DNA of 20,551 nucleotides, from contig DHFQ01000147.1 of NCBI GenBank assembly GCA_002402325.1, forward strand, positions 2,803 through 23,353, given 5' to 3'. Below are positions 8,326 to 15,444 of the stretch, one piece after another (the first letter of the stretch is position 1; each line of letters opens with the position of its first letter). Origin of the DNA: Candidatus Aminicenantes bacterium UBA4820 (GTDB lineage: Bacteria; Acidobacteriota; UBA4820). The notes under the pieces were generated by a model that saw only the letters and a list, made by a program, of their open reading frames with translations, had not been told where the DNA came from and did no database searches. Both the position numbers and the translations under genes were made by a program.

Positions 8326-8943
8326 CTAACGGTTTCCGACTTGGATAGTTAGGCTCCTGAACAACCCCTCCTGGGAATAATCCTGCCACCTAACCTCATA
8401 CCGATTCTTAAGGACAATAGACTGTTCCCGCCCCTTGATAGTGCCCTCGGAGGCTTTCTTACCCCATGACAGTTTACCCTTAAGTATCCGTCCTTCTTGG
8501 AGTCTGAACATGGCGTCGATAGTGTCGGGGTTCGTTGGTTCCGACCAATAAGAGGTGTCGTTCGTGAGCAGGATAGCATAGCCGGTAAAGTTCTTCCGTT
8601 CCTCCGCTATATCCTCAAGGCGTTTGATGTCTTTTATAAAATCATACCGTCTTATGTCCTGAGCGGATTGGTTATTCAACTGGAACAACTCCCCGTTCAG
8701 TTGAGTAGTCATCTTGCGAACCAAATATTTCAGCTCTATCCCTATTATCTGCCCCTTATGGATTATCCAGATGTCCACATGAAGCAGCTTGTTCTTTATC
8801 TGGATAGGTAGCTCAAGGCGAACAGAAGCCTCCGGAAACTCTCTCTGAATAGTCCAAGCCAAGGCATGTTGGAAGTCCGCCTCCGAATGGAAAATAGAGC
8901 GTTCCTTGGCAAGCTTGGAAAAGGGTTTTTCTATTTCTATCAC
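8326..8943 (-). CDS. Stand-alone PD-(D/E)XK-type nuclease-like protein
   Basis: The sequence shows the core of the PD-(D/E)XK fold. Numbered from the start given here, the pattern is Glu21 in SEADFQHALAW, Asp57 in HVDIWII, then Glu70-x-Lys72 in GIELKYL, followed by a helix with Gln/Asp-rich QLNNQSAQDIRRYDFIKDI. This E...D...ExK spacing is that of metal-dependent DNA nucleases. Whether it cuts DNA, and in which context, cannot be read from the sequence. GTG at 8943 has AAAAGGAG seven bases upstream and gives 205 aa. The frame is open to a GTG at 9000, with a poorer ribosome site, which would give 224 aa. It is alone on its strand, transcribed from an extended -10 promoter near 9020, and lacks any adjacent methylase, so it is not an obvious restriction system. 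Its G+C is higher than that of the core genes. Confidence 0.7.
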   Translation of the reverse strand: MIEIEKPFSKLAKERSIFHSEADFQHALAWTIQREFPEASVRLELPIQIKNKLLHVDIWIIHKGQIIGIELKYLVRKMTTQLNGELFQLNNQSAQDIRRYDFIKDIKRLEDIAEERKNFTGYAILLTNDTSYWSEPTNPDTIDAMFRLQEGRILKGKLSWGKKASEGTIKGREQSIVLKNRYEVRWQDYSQEGLFRSLTIQVGNR

Positions 8944-9019
8944 GGCTATACTCCTTTTAGAACTTTCTCTTAAGCGACTCTGTTGACGATTTGGAGGCAC
9001 TATCTCCGCTTAAGGGGTA

Positions 9020-9025
9020 ATTATA
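9020..9025 (-). promoter_or_regulatory. Extended -10 promoter for the stand-alone nuclease
   Basis: On the minus strand the sequence TGCTATAAT contains a perfect TATAAT preceded by a TGn extension. No good -35 lies 16-18 bp upstream. Predicted transcription starts about 13 nt before the GTG at 9000 and about 70 nt before the preferred GTG at 8943. Confidence 0.5.
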
Positions 9026-9202
9026 GCACTCAGTTTTTTACCTGCCTCTCCAACTATACCAAATATCTATTATGTATTTGTTTTAATAGATGGAGGGGCA
9101 GAGATGGAAGGGAGAACAAAAATGAACTCAAGTTGATTGGTGGTGCGGTAGAAGGAATTGGAAGCCTTAATAATAAGTACCATAATTGAAAGGAGTTTTA
9201 AG

Positions 9203-9337
9203 ATGAAAAAGATGGATTCTGAACACAACGGACACGTAGTAGTGATAGTCAGGGTAAATGGGAACCTGAGGGATTTGGTTGCTGAAATGGACATTCAAGA
9301 GATTGCCTGTTTTGAGTTTTGCGAAGAGGCGAACTGA
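9203..9337 (+). CDS. Small unknown protein, 44 aa
   Basis: I do not recognise this protein. The ATG at 9203 has an excellent AAAGGAG seven bases upstream, which is the main support for a real gene. The product is MKKMDSEHNGHVVVIVRVNG... and ends EFCEEAN. It has one short hydrophobic beta-like run (HVVVIVRV) and an acidic end with two cysteines, and no membrane helix or signal peptide. It overlaps the next plus-strand frame by 59 bp at the widest start. Both genes could form a two-gene unit, or one gene split by a frameshift, since a +1 shift would join them. No clear promoter was found upstream. Confidence 0.5.
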   Translation: MKKMDSEHNGHVVVIVRVNGNLRDLVAEMDIQEIACFEFCEEAN

Positions 9338-9698
9338 GGTTATTCGAGAAGAGGTAAACTTTTCACCCTTTACTTATGAAGGGGCTTGGGATAGCATTTT
9401 AAGGTTCTACAAGGAACATGAAGATGAAATTGCCTTCGGCGTAATTAGCAGGGCGCCGTTCCAGTCTATTGAGCAATACAATTACCTTAAAGACAAGCTT
9501 GAAGACATGGATGTCATGTTATTACTTCCGGAGGAAGAGGGGGAAGCGGGTAGTATTGAAGTCTTTGAACTTCAGGATAGGCATTTTTACTATTTCAAGG
9601 ACTTGAACAGAGAGATGAAGCTTGGACACCTTCCGAAAGTGCCAGAGAACATGGAGCCACGAAACAAAGTCCAAGATTGCTCAGGCACAATCAACTAA
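9279..9698 (+). CDS. Unknown protein, up to 139 aa
   Basis: No family is recognised. The frame is open from a stop at 9267, so only TTG codons (9279, 9303, 9312) are available, all inside the preceding 44-aa gene and none with a good ribosome site. The most protein-like part begins around VIREEVNFSPFTYEGAWDSI. It is acidic and globular-looking, with AFGVISRAPFQSIEQYNYL and a mixed charged segment ending PEEEGEAGSIEVFELQDRHF. There is no membrane helix, nucleic-acid-binding motif or nuclease motif that I can name. Translation could be coupled to the upstream gene, or the two could be one frameshifted gene. A G/C-rich hairpin starts 8 bp after its stop. Confidence 0.5.
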   Translation: MLKWTFKRLPVLSFAKRRTEVIREEVNFSPFTYEGAWDSILRFYKEHEDEIAFGVISRAPFQSIEQYNYLKDKLEDMDVMLLLPEEEGEAGSIEVFELQDRHFYYFKDLNREMKLGHLPKVPENMEPRNKVQDCSGTIN

Positions 9699-10092
9699 TC
9701 TCTTCGGGAAGGGGAGAGGCATTCAACCCGGTGCTTTCCCCTTCCCCCCGCTTTGCCCCCAATGCCCTTTTTGAAGCAGAAACAGGGGGGCTTATGTACC
9801 TTAGCAGGGGGTTGCCGGTTCTCAATTAACCTTAAAGAGGCTTATCTCTTCTACATACTGGCGGATTGTAGACAGACTTATATTCTAGTCTTAATTTGAG
9901 AAATGCAACTTTTAATGCTACTTTGACCTAACAAAAAGCGCCTTGGGACTTAAAAACTGGTTTGTTTAGTTCTAAAACAATTTCAATTGAAAATGGAACT
10001 TTGGAACAGTGAAGGCGATTACTTAGAGTGGAGAGCCATATCAACCAAAAATCCCGGGTTACTTCAAAACTTCGGGCATATTTGGCAAATTG
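9699..10092. other. Gene-free 394-bp stretch with G/C-rich inverted repeats
   Basis: This lies between the convergent 139-aa gene and the helicase. A 13-bp stem pairs 9706-9718 (GGGAAGGGGAGAG) with 9734-9746 (CTTTCCCCTTCCC), with one G-T pair and a 15-nt loop. A second, 6-bp stem pairs 9755-9760 with 9786-9791 (GCCCCC/GGGGGC). No T-run follows either, so they are not standard intrinsic terminators, though they may end or shield transcripts. A TTG-started plus-strand frame at 9987-10220 has no ribosome site and mostly mirrors the helicase gene. I see nothing else. Confidence 0.5.
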
Positions 10093-12120
10093 TCATTCAA
10101 TATATTTCTCTGAAAATTGCTCAACCAACGAATTCGCTTCTGAAAGGAGACTACTGCCTCCACGTTTACCTGTCAGGTAAAGCTTGTATTTGGCACGAGT
10201 TGACCCAACATAGAAAATAGCTCTCCCTTTTTCATCTTCGGAAAGAGTGTCTATTCCAAACAAAAAGACAATAGGAGCATCATATCCTTTAGCAGAGTGA
10301 ATTGTTGATATTGTCAGACATTTTGGTTGAAATATATAGTTATTCTTATCATCTTCTGTATATGGACGTATAGTCCTCTGGATAAGCTTTTGGGAAATTA
10401 ACTTGCTTGTAATTTTGTCGTTAATCTCATTACATAGCCCCTTGGCGAAGCTAAGAAGTAGTATGTCTTCAGGACGAACCTCTTCCTTTCCTATCAATTT
10501 GATAAGTTCATTGCAGATAAAGTCATATTCCTTATCCCTCGTTTCGAAGGTCATAGGAGCAGGCCAGCCACATTCCCTCTTAGCAAAATGAACGCCATAA
10601 TATCCTTCGGGAAGCTCTTCGATTAAATTGAGCCTCTTTAGAGTATCAACGTCCGCAAACCCTTTTGTCTTGACAATAGAGTCTTGATTCATCGCAGTTC
10701 CCAACAGGACATTAAAAGCGATAGTAATAATTTCTTTGGTAGACCGAAAACATTCCTTCATTACTCTTGTTCGGTCACCAACAACGTTAATTCCAATCTT
10801 ACTCCAGTTTGGTCTAGTTCTTCCATAAATATTTTGGGCATCATCATAGAAGATTATCAGGTTTGTTTCCTTGTTGTTGTCATCTCTGGCAAAATCCAAA
10901 AGCAATTTGTATTCATTCTCTGATAGGTCTTGCCCCTCGTCAATAAAAATTGCATCGTACTTCGGTATGGGTAATGGATGAACTTTTTTTTGCTCATTCC
11001 AGAGTTCAACCAATTTTCCGTAGAACTTGTCTCTTTCTTCGTTATTACTATAGTTCAATAACTCATTGTCGATTTTTATTATTCCATTTTTTATCAGAGT
11101 ACCATAAAAAAAAGCGTCACTATTTGATATCTTAATTTTATCATCCAATATTGTGCCGTCAGAGTTTTGGCTTTCAAAAGCCACTCTAATTTTCTCTTTC
11201 AATAATGGAATGAAAGACTTATTATAACAAAGAACCAGTATTTTATATTCTGAATGCCTTCCGTACAGGTCTCTTTGATGTCTCAGAAAAGTCCTAGCCG
11301 CTAAGTTGGCTAAAACGACTGTTTTTCCACTTCCAGCCACTCCCCTAATAAGCCTGGGACGACCATCTAGCTTTAACCTTGATAAGTCTTGTTGCTCAAT
11401 GGAAAGATTTTTTGCCTGGTTTTCTTGCCCATCAATCCAAAATCCCAAAGTTTCTCCAACAACATTTTCCCTGTCATCCCTCTTGTTGTTGATAACTTCT
11501 GAGTCGCCATAGGTTTCTTTCATTAAGTTGATTACATCCATGTTGATTTTTACCTTGGATTGTATCTTTGAAGCAATTTTCCCCCTTAGTTTAGTAGGGA
11601 TAGCCGCATCATCTTGAAATATTGTGTAATCAAGTTGGGTTTCACCCAAGCGTTGTAGCCATTGCTTTTTTTCAATATGTGGGAAAAAAGCAAAAAAATG
11701 AAAAGGAGGCTCTTTAAGATTTTGTCTATTATTCCTTTCATATTGGTTCTTTACTGCAAACATATTATCACTGGCTTGGTCCCACGGAGATTCATCCAAT
11801 GTCGACCCTCGTCTCTCAACCTTCAGTTTCCCTGCTGAATACTTTCTTATATTTTCAATGTGGTCACCTTTTACTTCAAAAACAACAACTCCTACCGATT
11901 CATCGCAGAGAACAATGTCGGAAGGCTTATTCGTTTTATTGGGTAAATGAGCTTCGATATAAATAAAGCCTCTTCCTTTGGAATAAGCATCTATGATTTG
12001 AATAGCCGCTCTTGCATGAGCATCGTTTTTTACATCTTCAATTCCCAAAACTTCTTTTTCGCTATCTCGTTGTTTTCTTTGTAATTCTTGATAAAGCTTG
12101 GTGTCTATCTTGCTCGTCAT
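10093..12120 (-). CDS. NERD-nuclease domain fused to UvrD/Rep-type SF1 helicase
   Basis: This 675-aa protein combines an N-terminal NERD-like nuclease module with a superfamily 1 helicase. The NERD core is at about 40-100, with Asp68 (PSDIVL) and Glu82-x-Lys84 (VVVFEVKG) as the D...ExK metal site. Helicase motifs are Walker A GVAGSGKT at 260-267, Walker B FIDEGQD at 392-398, DDAQNIY at 426-432, CFRSTKEI from 457, STIHSAKGYDAP around 614-625, and FYVGSTRAKYKLYL at 646-659. All catalytic positions look intact, so it should unwind and cut DNA using ATP. NERD-helicases occur in mobile and defence islands, and the staphylococcal Nhi nuclease-helicase immunity protein is a functional analogue. A defence role here is inference. 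The ATG at 12120 follows GGAGG by four bases and has its own strong promoter. It is the only large intact gene of the island. Confidence 0.9.
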   Translation of the reverse strand: MTSKIDTKLYQELQRKQRDSEKEVLGIEDVKNDAHARAAIQIIDAYSKGRGFIYIEAHLPNKTNKPSDIVLCDESVGVVVFEVKGDHIENIRKYSAGKLKVERRGSTLDESPWDQASDNMFAVKNQYERNNRQNLKEPPFHFFAFFPHIEKKQWLQRLGETQLDYTIFQDDAAIPTKLRGKIASKIQSKVKINMDVINLMKETYGDSEVINNKRDDRENVVGETLGFWIDGQENQAKNLSIEQQDLSRLKLDGRPRLIRGVAGSGKTVVLANLAARTFLRHQRDLYGRHSEYKILVLCYNKSFIPLLKEKIRVAFESQNSDGTILDDKIKISNSDAFFYGTLIKNGIIKIDNELLNYSNNEERDKFYGKLVELWNEQKKVHPLPIPKYDAIFIDEGQDLSENEYKLLLDFARDDNNKETNLIIFYDDAQNIYGRTRPNWSKIGINVVGDRTRVMKECFRSTKEIITIAFNVLLGTAMNQDSIVKTKGFADVDTLKRLNLIEELPEGYYGVHFAKRECGWPAPMTFETRDKEYDFICNELIKLIGKEEVRPEDILLLSFAKGLCNEINDKITSKLISQKLIQRTIRPYTEDDKNNYIFQPKCLTISTIHSAKGYDAPIVFLFGIDTLSEDEKGRAIFYVGSTRAKYKLYLTGKRGGSSLLSEANSLVEQFSEKYIE

Positions 12121-12146
12121 GAAACCTCCCGACTAATACAGAAAAT

Positions 12147-12174
12147 ATTATACCACAAGGGTCCGCTTCATCAA
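12147..12174 (-). promoter_or_regulatory. Promoter of the NERD-helicase gene
   Basis: On the minus strand the -35 is TTGATG (12174-12169), the spacer is 16 bp, and a perfect TATAAT -10 (12152-12147) is preceded by a TGG extension. The transcript would begin about 20 nt before the ATG. It is a near-consensus housekeeping promoter, so the gene is probably expressed constitutively from within the island. Confidence 0.75.
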
Positions 12175-12312
12175 GATCCGACGAATGACTAAGCTAAGTC
12201 AACCAAAGGACTTACTAACCTGGATGGCAAATTTGAAGCTTAGGGAGGCTCTTTAAAAATATCAGGCTAATTTTAACCCAGCATGGATTTCTCCCACGTG
12301 AATAGACGATGA

Positions 12313-12332
12313 GTGCAACTTTCCGTGCAACT
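12313..12332 (+). repeat. Tandem GTGCAACT direct repeat
   Basis: Two copies of GTGCAACT start 12 bp apart, about 130 bp inside the right end of the island. Short direct repeats near one end of a tRNA-integrated element may be integrase arm-binding sites. That reading is an inference from position only. Confidence 0.45.
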
Positions 12333-12464
12333 ATGGATGCGTTATGAAGAGAATTCTTGCCCTCTCTTGTGGTATCATGAATATTTCGCTTTATGCCTGA
12401 AAATACTGTCAGCTATAGCTAGGCGAGAATAACTTAAGTTGTTGGTGCGCTTGATGTTATCTAA

Positions 12465-12600
12465 CTACGGAGCCGGCGGTTACAGGTTCGAGTCCTGTCG
12501 GGCGCGCCACCCTTATATATTCTATTTTTCAACGGTGGTCATCTGTTAAGAAATTTGCTTTCTAATAATGTTTTTATTTTATAAGGAGGGAAATCATCGG
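12465..12600 (+). repeat. Right direct repeat (attR-like): partial tRNA-Arg plus downstream DNA
   Basis: This 136-bp copy has bases 12465-12509 repeating the tRNA-Arg 3' half from the anticodon loop through CCA, and 12521-12600 repeating the next 80 bp perfectly. Between them this copy has CCCT inserted after the CCA and one A-for-C difference. The tRNA part has no 5' half and no promoter, so it cannot make a tRNA. The last 27 bp (12574-12600) encode the end of the response regulator on the other strand. Confidence 0.93.
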
Positions 12601-13386
12601 CACAATCGTCTCTTTTCCGCTCCCTAAATCCCTTGTTGATATTCCTCCTCTTATCCTGTCCTCCTCAGAATAATATCCTTTTATGAGTGAGTCTCCTTCA
12701 TCAACAATTCTTTCTTTTATCTTTTCTTGTTCATTCGGATGGGTTAAAATAATAAATGAGTCATCCCCATACTGCCCGACCATCGTTGTTGGGGCAATTT
12801 CCTGAACTGTGTTGTAAATCTTCCATGCAAGGGAATGAATCATATCTCTATACCTTCCCATTCCATATTTTTGTATAAAACATTCCTTTGGTTCATCATC
12901 AAATTCTATGTTTAAAACGACTACATCTCCTCCCGCATCTTTCCTCATTGAGACTTCTTTTTCCACTATTGAGGCATCGGGAAGCCCTGTCCACGCATAA
13001 CTTCTTTTCCCCTCCTTTGCATCCTGCAAAAGTTGTTCGACAAGCCTTATTAAATCTCTTGATTCATAAGGCTTTGTTACATAGGCATCGGCACCACAGT
13101 CATAACCCCAATAGATGTCATCCTTCGTGTTCTTTGCCGTCAACAAAACAATTGGAATTTTTGAGAGTTCAAAATCTCTCTTGATGTCCCTGCATACGGC
13201 GTATCCATTTTTTTTAGGCATCATCACATCAAGTATGACAATCTCAGGACGCTTTTCTTTTATTGATTGTTCCGCCTCTTCGCCATCAAAAGCAGTAAAA
13301 ACCGTATGCCCCCTTAATTCAAAATCCATTTTTAAGATTTCAACAAGAGACCTGTTATCATCAACCACAAGAATTTTACCTGGCAT
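12574..13386 (-). CDS. Response regulator: receiver domain plus C-terminally truncated degenerate GGDEF-like domain
   Basis: This is the likely partner of the adjacent kinase. From ATG 13386 the receiver domain spans about 2-120, with acidic pocket Asp9/Asp10, phosphoacceptor Asp53 (LDVMMPKKNG), Thr83 (LLTAK) and Lys105 (VTKPYE). After a TGLPDASIVEKEV linker comes a GGDEF-related fold whose signature is degenerate (QYGDDSFIIL), so cyclase activity is unlikely. In the family I know, the ...EEDRxRG...P(L/I)MSLSIGVV segment continues for about 40-50 more residues. Here it stops at PMISLLIK, inside the direct repeat, so the C-terminus appears lost. There is no DNA-binding domain. The start at ATG 13386 follows AGGAGG by five bases; the in-frame GTG at 13392 overlaps that site and is unlikely. 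The coding start overlaps the kinase stop. Confidence 0.85.
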   Translation of the reverse strand: MPGKILVVDDNRSLVEILKMDFELRGHTVFTAFDGEEAEQSIKEKRPEIVILDVMMPKKNGYAVCRDIKRDFELSKIPIVLLTAKNTKDDIYWGYDCGADAYVTKPYESRDLIRLVEQLLQDAKEGKRSYAWTGLPDASIVEKEVSMRKDAGGDVVVLNIEFDDEPKECFIQKYGMGRYRDMIHSLAWKIYNTVQEIAPTTMVGQYGDDSFIILTHPNEQEKIKERIVDEGDSLIKGYYSEEDRIRGGISTRDLGSGKETIVPMISLLIK

Positions 13387-15370
13387 TTTCACCTCCTACC
13401 AAAGGAAAGGTTATCACAACTTTGGTTCCATTAACAAATCCGTTAGAACAATGAATAAATATTTTATCTTCTTTTGAAATTGGAGAGGTAATTTTAAATG
13501 TTCCCTGAAGCCTTGAGACAATATTTTTTACTATTGAAAGCCCAAATCCTGTCCCCGCGATTGTATCTTTAACATTTTCTGCCCTGAAAAAGGGTTCTCC
13601 AATTTTGTCGATCTCGCTTTCTGGTATTCCTATTCCATCATCTATTACTTCAAGAATTGCGTATCCAGCCAATTTTACAACTCTTATACCAACATTGCCT
13701 TTCAAAGAGCCATATTTTATTGCATTACCAATTATGTTTGACAGTAAAGTTTCCATCATTGCGGGATTGCAGAAAATAGAAACATCGGCAATTTCAGTGT
13801 GAATTGAAATTTCTTTTGCCTTTATCACGCTTTTTTTGTCCTCAAGTATCTTTAAAATTGCCTGTTTCATCGGCAGTAAAATTTCACTTCCTGTTCCCAA
13901 AATTGATTTGCCGTATAGTGAAACATCATCAAGAATTTGCCTCATTGATTGAGCATTTTTGTATATTATTTCAGAAAGTTTCTTCTGTTGTGGATGCTCA
14001 AGTTTTCCAACCCTTTCAGAATAGACCATTTCAGATGCACTTAAAACAGCGGCAAGAGGATTTTTTATCTCATGTGTTATTAAAGAAAATAGATGCTTTC
14101 TTTCTTGAAGTTCCTTTTCAATTTCCGTCCTGTCCGTTGCAATGATCAAAAAATTGCCACCTTCTATTTCATTGATAGAAACATCTATAAATTTATCATA
14201 AACCTGTAACGGAGCATTCACTCCCTTTTTTTCTTCTTTTACCTTTTCAAGAAGGGCTGATATGGACCTGCCTGGCTCTTTTGATTTGAGTAACTTTTTC
14301 TCCATAACTTCAAAATTGTTTATGTTTAGAAGTTTCTGAAGGGATGGATTGTGATATAAAATGTCAAAATTTTTTGTTAAAAGACAGATTCCTATTTCAA
14401 GAGAATTTAAGATTGCTTCTCTTATTTCTGTTCTTTTAACAACCAGTTTAAATATCTCAGCAATTTCAGTTCTTTTCTTCTCAATTTCTTCTTTTTCTTT
14501 TTCTGATTTTAAGAAAAGTAGGTAGATGGAAATTATGAGGCTAAGGACTTGAGCCCATTCTTCAGTAACTTTATTTTCAGTGTCAAAGAAAAGCAAAAGA
14601 GTTAAATTATCCTCCTCTTTCTTAAAGACAATTATTTTATTTTTGGTGTTTATTCCAAAACTCTTTTTAATTTTGGTATAAGTGGGCGATGATGAATCAA
14701 TTTCCATAAACTCATCAGATAAAACTTCTTCAATTTCATTCCCTTTCAAATGTAAAGTAGAGATGTTCTCTCCATTTTTTATTGCAACTGTAAAATATTT
14801 TTCATCTTTTACTCCAACGATGATGGATGAAGGAGAGAAAACCTCATTTAAAAATGACGCTACTCTGCCTAAAACATAAGAAGCGTAATTTGAGGAAGTC
14901 GTCCTATCAGGATCAGGAAGAAGGTTTTCAATAACTTTTGTATAGTTTGACTCCTTTTTAGGCTTAGATTTATTTTCCCTTATTTCAATTATCCTGAAGA
15001 ATAGTGCAAGAATGAAGGGAAATAGGGGCAACGCCCTATCGTAATTTTCTGAATAAACAATCCATAAAGCAATTGGGTCTTTATCTTTATCTTCATAACT
15101 TAGTAGGGCGCATTTTTTGCTTCCAGCATAAAATTGCCCTTTTTCACCTTTTCTAACAATCTCCTTTAATTGTGTCAGGCTAATATCTTCCGTTTCTCCA
15201 TCCTGCCAAAAAATTTCATAGCTATTTTTGTCTTTTTTTAGAATAAACCTTCTTCTTAAATCGCCAAAGGTTGCAGAAATATAATAAAGTGCTTTTATAA
15301 CACTTTTTTCATCCTCTGATTTTAGTGCATTCCAAAAAGTCTTTATTTTCTCCGTTTCAAAGATATCCAT
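13376..15370 (-). CDS. Cytosolic PAS-containing sensor histidine kinase
   Basis: This 664-aa two-component kinase senses an unknown signal and should phosphorylate the regulator encoded just downstream. The N-terminal 300 residues have no named match but include a probable GAF-like region at about 160-300. A PAS domain lies at about 325-425 (LEIGICLLTKNFDILYHNPS). The HisKA dimerisation domain carries His433 in LITHEIKNPLAAVLSASEM. The ATPase domain shows an N box (IIGNAIKYG), G1 (DDGIGIP), an F box (GEPFFR) and G2 (GTGFGLSIV). No clear pair of membrane segments or signal peptide is seen, so it is likely soluble. It overlaps the regulator start, giving translational coupling. The ATG at 15370 has only a weak GGAAAG directly upstream, and the predicted promoter leaves a leader of only a few nucleotides. 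Confidence 0.92.
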   Translation of the reverse strand: MDIFETEKIKTFWNALKSEDEKSVIKALYYISATFGDLRRRFILKKDKNSYEIFWQDGETEDISLTQLKEIVRKGEKGQFYAGSKKCALLSYEDKDKDPIALWIVYSENYDRALPLFPFILALFFRIIEIRENKSKPKKESNYTKVIENLLPDPDRTTSSNYASYVLGRVASFLNEVFSPSSIIVGVKDEKYFTVAIKNGENISTLHLKGNEIEEVLSDEFMEIDSSSPTYTKIKKSFGINTKNKIIVFKKEEDNLTLLLFFDTENKVTEEWAQVLSLIISIYLLFLKSEKEKEEIEKKRTEIAEIFKLVVKRTEIREAILNSLEIGICLLTKNFDILYHNPSLQKLLNINNFEVMEKKLLKSKEPGRSISALLEKVKEEKKGVNAPLQVYDKFIDVSINEIEGGNFLIIATDRTEIEKELQERKHLFSLITHEIKNPLAAVLSASEMVYSERVGKLEHPQQKKLSEIIYKNAQSMRQILDDVSLYGKSILGTGSEILLPMKQAILKILEDKKSVIKAKEISIHTEIADVSIFCNPAMMETLLSNIIGNAIKYGSLKGNVGIRVVKLAGYAILEVIDDGIGIPESEIDKIGEPFFRAENVKDTIAGTGFGLSIVKNIVSRLQGTFKITSPISKEDKIFIHCSNGFVNGTKVVITFPLVGGENAR

Positions 15371-15382
15371 CTTTCCATATTT

Positions 15383-15410
15383 ATTATATCAAATTGTCAA
15401 TCAAAGTAAA
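15383..15410 (-). promoter_or_regulatory. Promoter of the kinase-regulator operon
   Basis: On the minus strand the -35 is TTTACT (15410-15405), the spacer is 16 bp, and the -10 is a perfect TATAAT (15388-15383). Transcription would start only about 5-7 nt before the ATG at 15370, leaving almost no leader. Confidence 0.5.
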
Positions 15411-15413
15411 GTT

Positions 15414-15444
15414 TTTTTACCCAATTTAAGCATCTGGGTAAAAA
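15414..15444. promoter_or_regulatory. Inverted repeat, possible operator for the kinase operon
   Basis: TTTTTACCCA (15414-15423) and TGGGTAAAAA (15435-15444) are perfect inverted copies around an 11-nt centre, immediately upstream of the -35. The symmetry and place suit a dimeric regulator. A terminator is unlikely, because the descending arm ends in A rather than T on both strands. Confidence 0.4.

Larger units (their letters stand above)
7950..12464. mobile_element. tRNA-Arg-borne genomic island of about 4.5 kb flanked by long direct repeats
   Basis: This is all DNA between the intact tRNA-Arg and the partial second copy of its 3' half. Integration at the 3' end of a tRNA, with the end regenerated, is the usual signature of tyrosine-recombinase elements. 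The content is accessory: an FN3-type remnant, a stand-alone nuclease, two small unknown genes and a NERD-helicase. The left part (about 8040-9830) is visibly richer in G+C (sampled lines about 48-52%) than the core genes (about 37%), while the helicase is close to the core value. This suggests a mosaic origin. No integrase, excisionase or transposase gene is visible, so the element is either a decayed remnant or mobilised in trans. Confidence 0.8.
12121..12464. other. Gene-free 344-bp right end of the island
   Basis: This holds the helicase promoter (12147-12174) and a tandem direct repeat GTGCAACT at 12313-12320 and 12325-12332, with a 12-bp period. I found no open frame longer than a few codons that resembles the end of an integrase. 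The rest, up to the duplicated tRNA half, shows nothing I can name. Confidence 0.5.

Noticed and set aside
8983..9189. Plus-strand gene ending just before the 44-aa gene
   Set aside because: Its start lies on the nuclease promoter/start region and it has no ribosome site. The tail looks mildly protein-like, but there is no supportable start.
9987..10220. Plus-strand gene of 77 codons
   Set aside because: It has a TTG start without a ribosome site, no recognisable protein pattern, and more than half of it is antisense to the 3' end of the well-supported helicase gene.
7950..12464. Integrase or transposase gene inside the island
   Set aside because: All six frames were scanned. No frame shows the R...HxxR...Y pattern of tyrosine recombinases, a serine-recombinase core or a DDE transposase.
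12465..12509. Second tRNA-Arg gene
   Set aside because: Only the 3' half is present. The bases before 12465 do not supply the acceptor 5' strand or D arm, so it is an attachment-site copy.
15414..15444. Intrinsic terminator
   Set aside because: The hairpin is perfect, but the descending arm is followed by A residues on both strands, so no U-tract would form.
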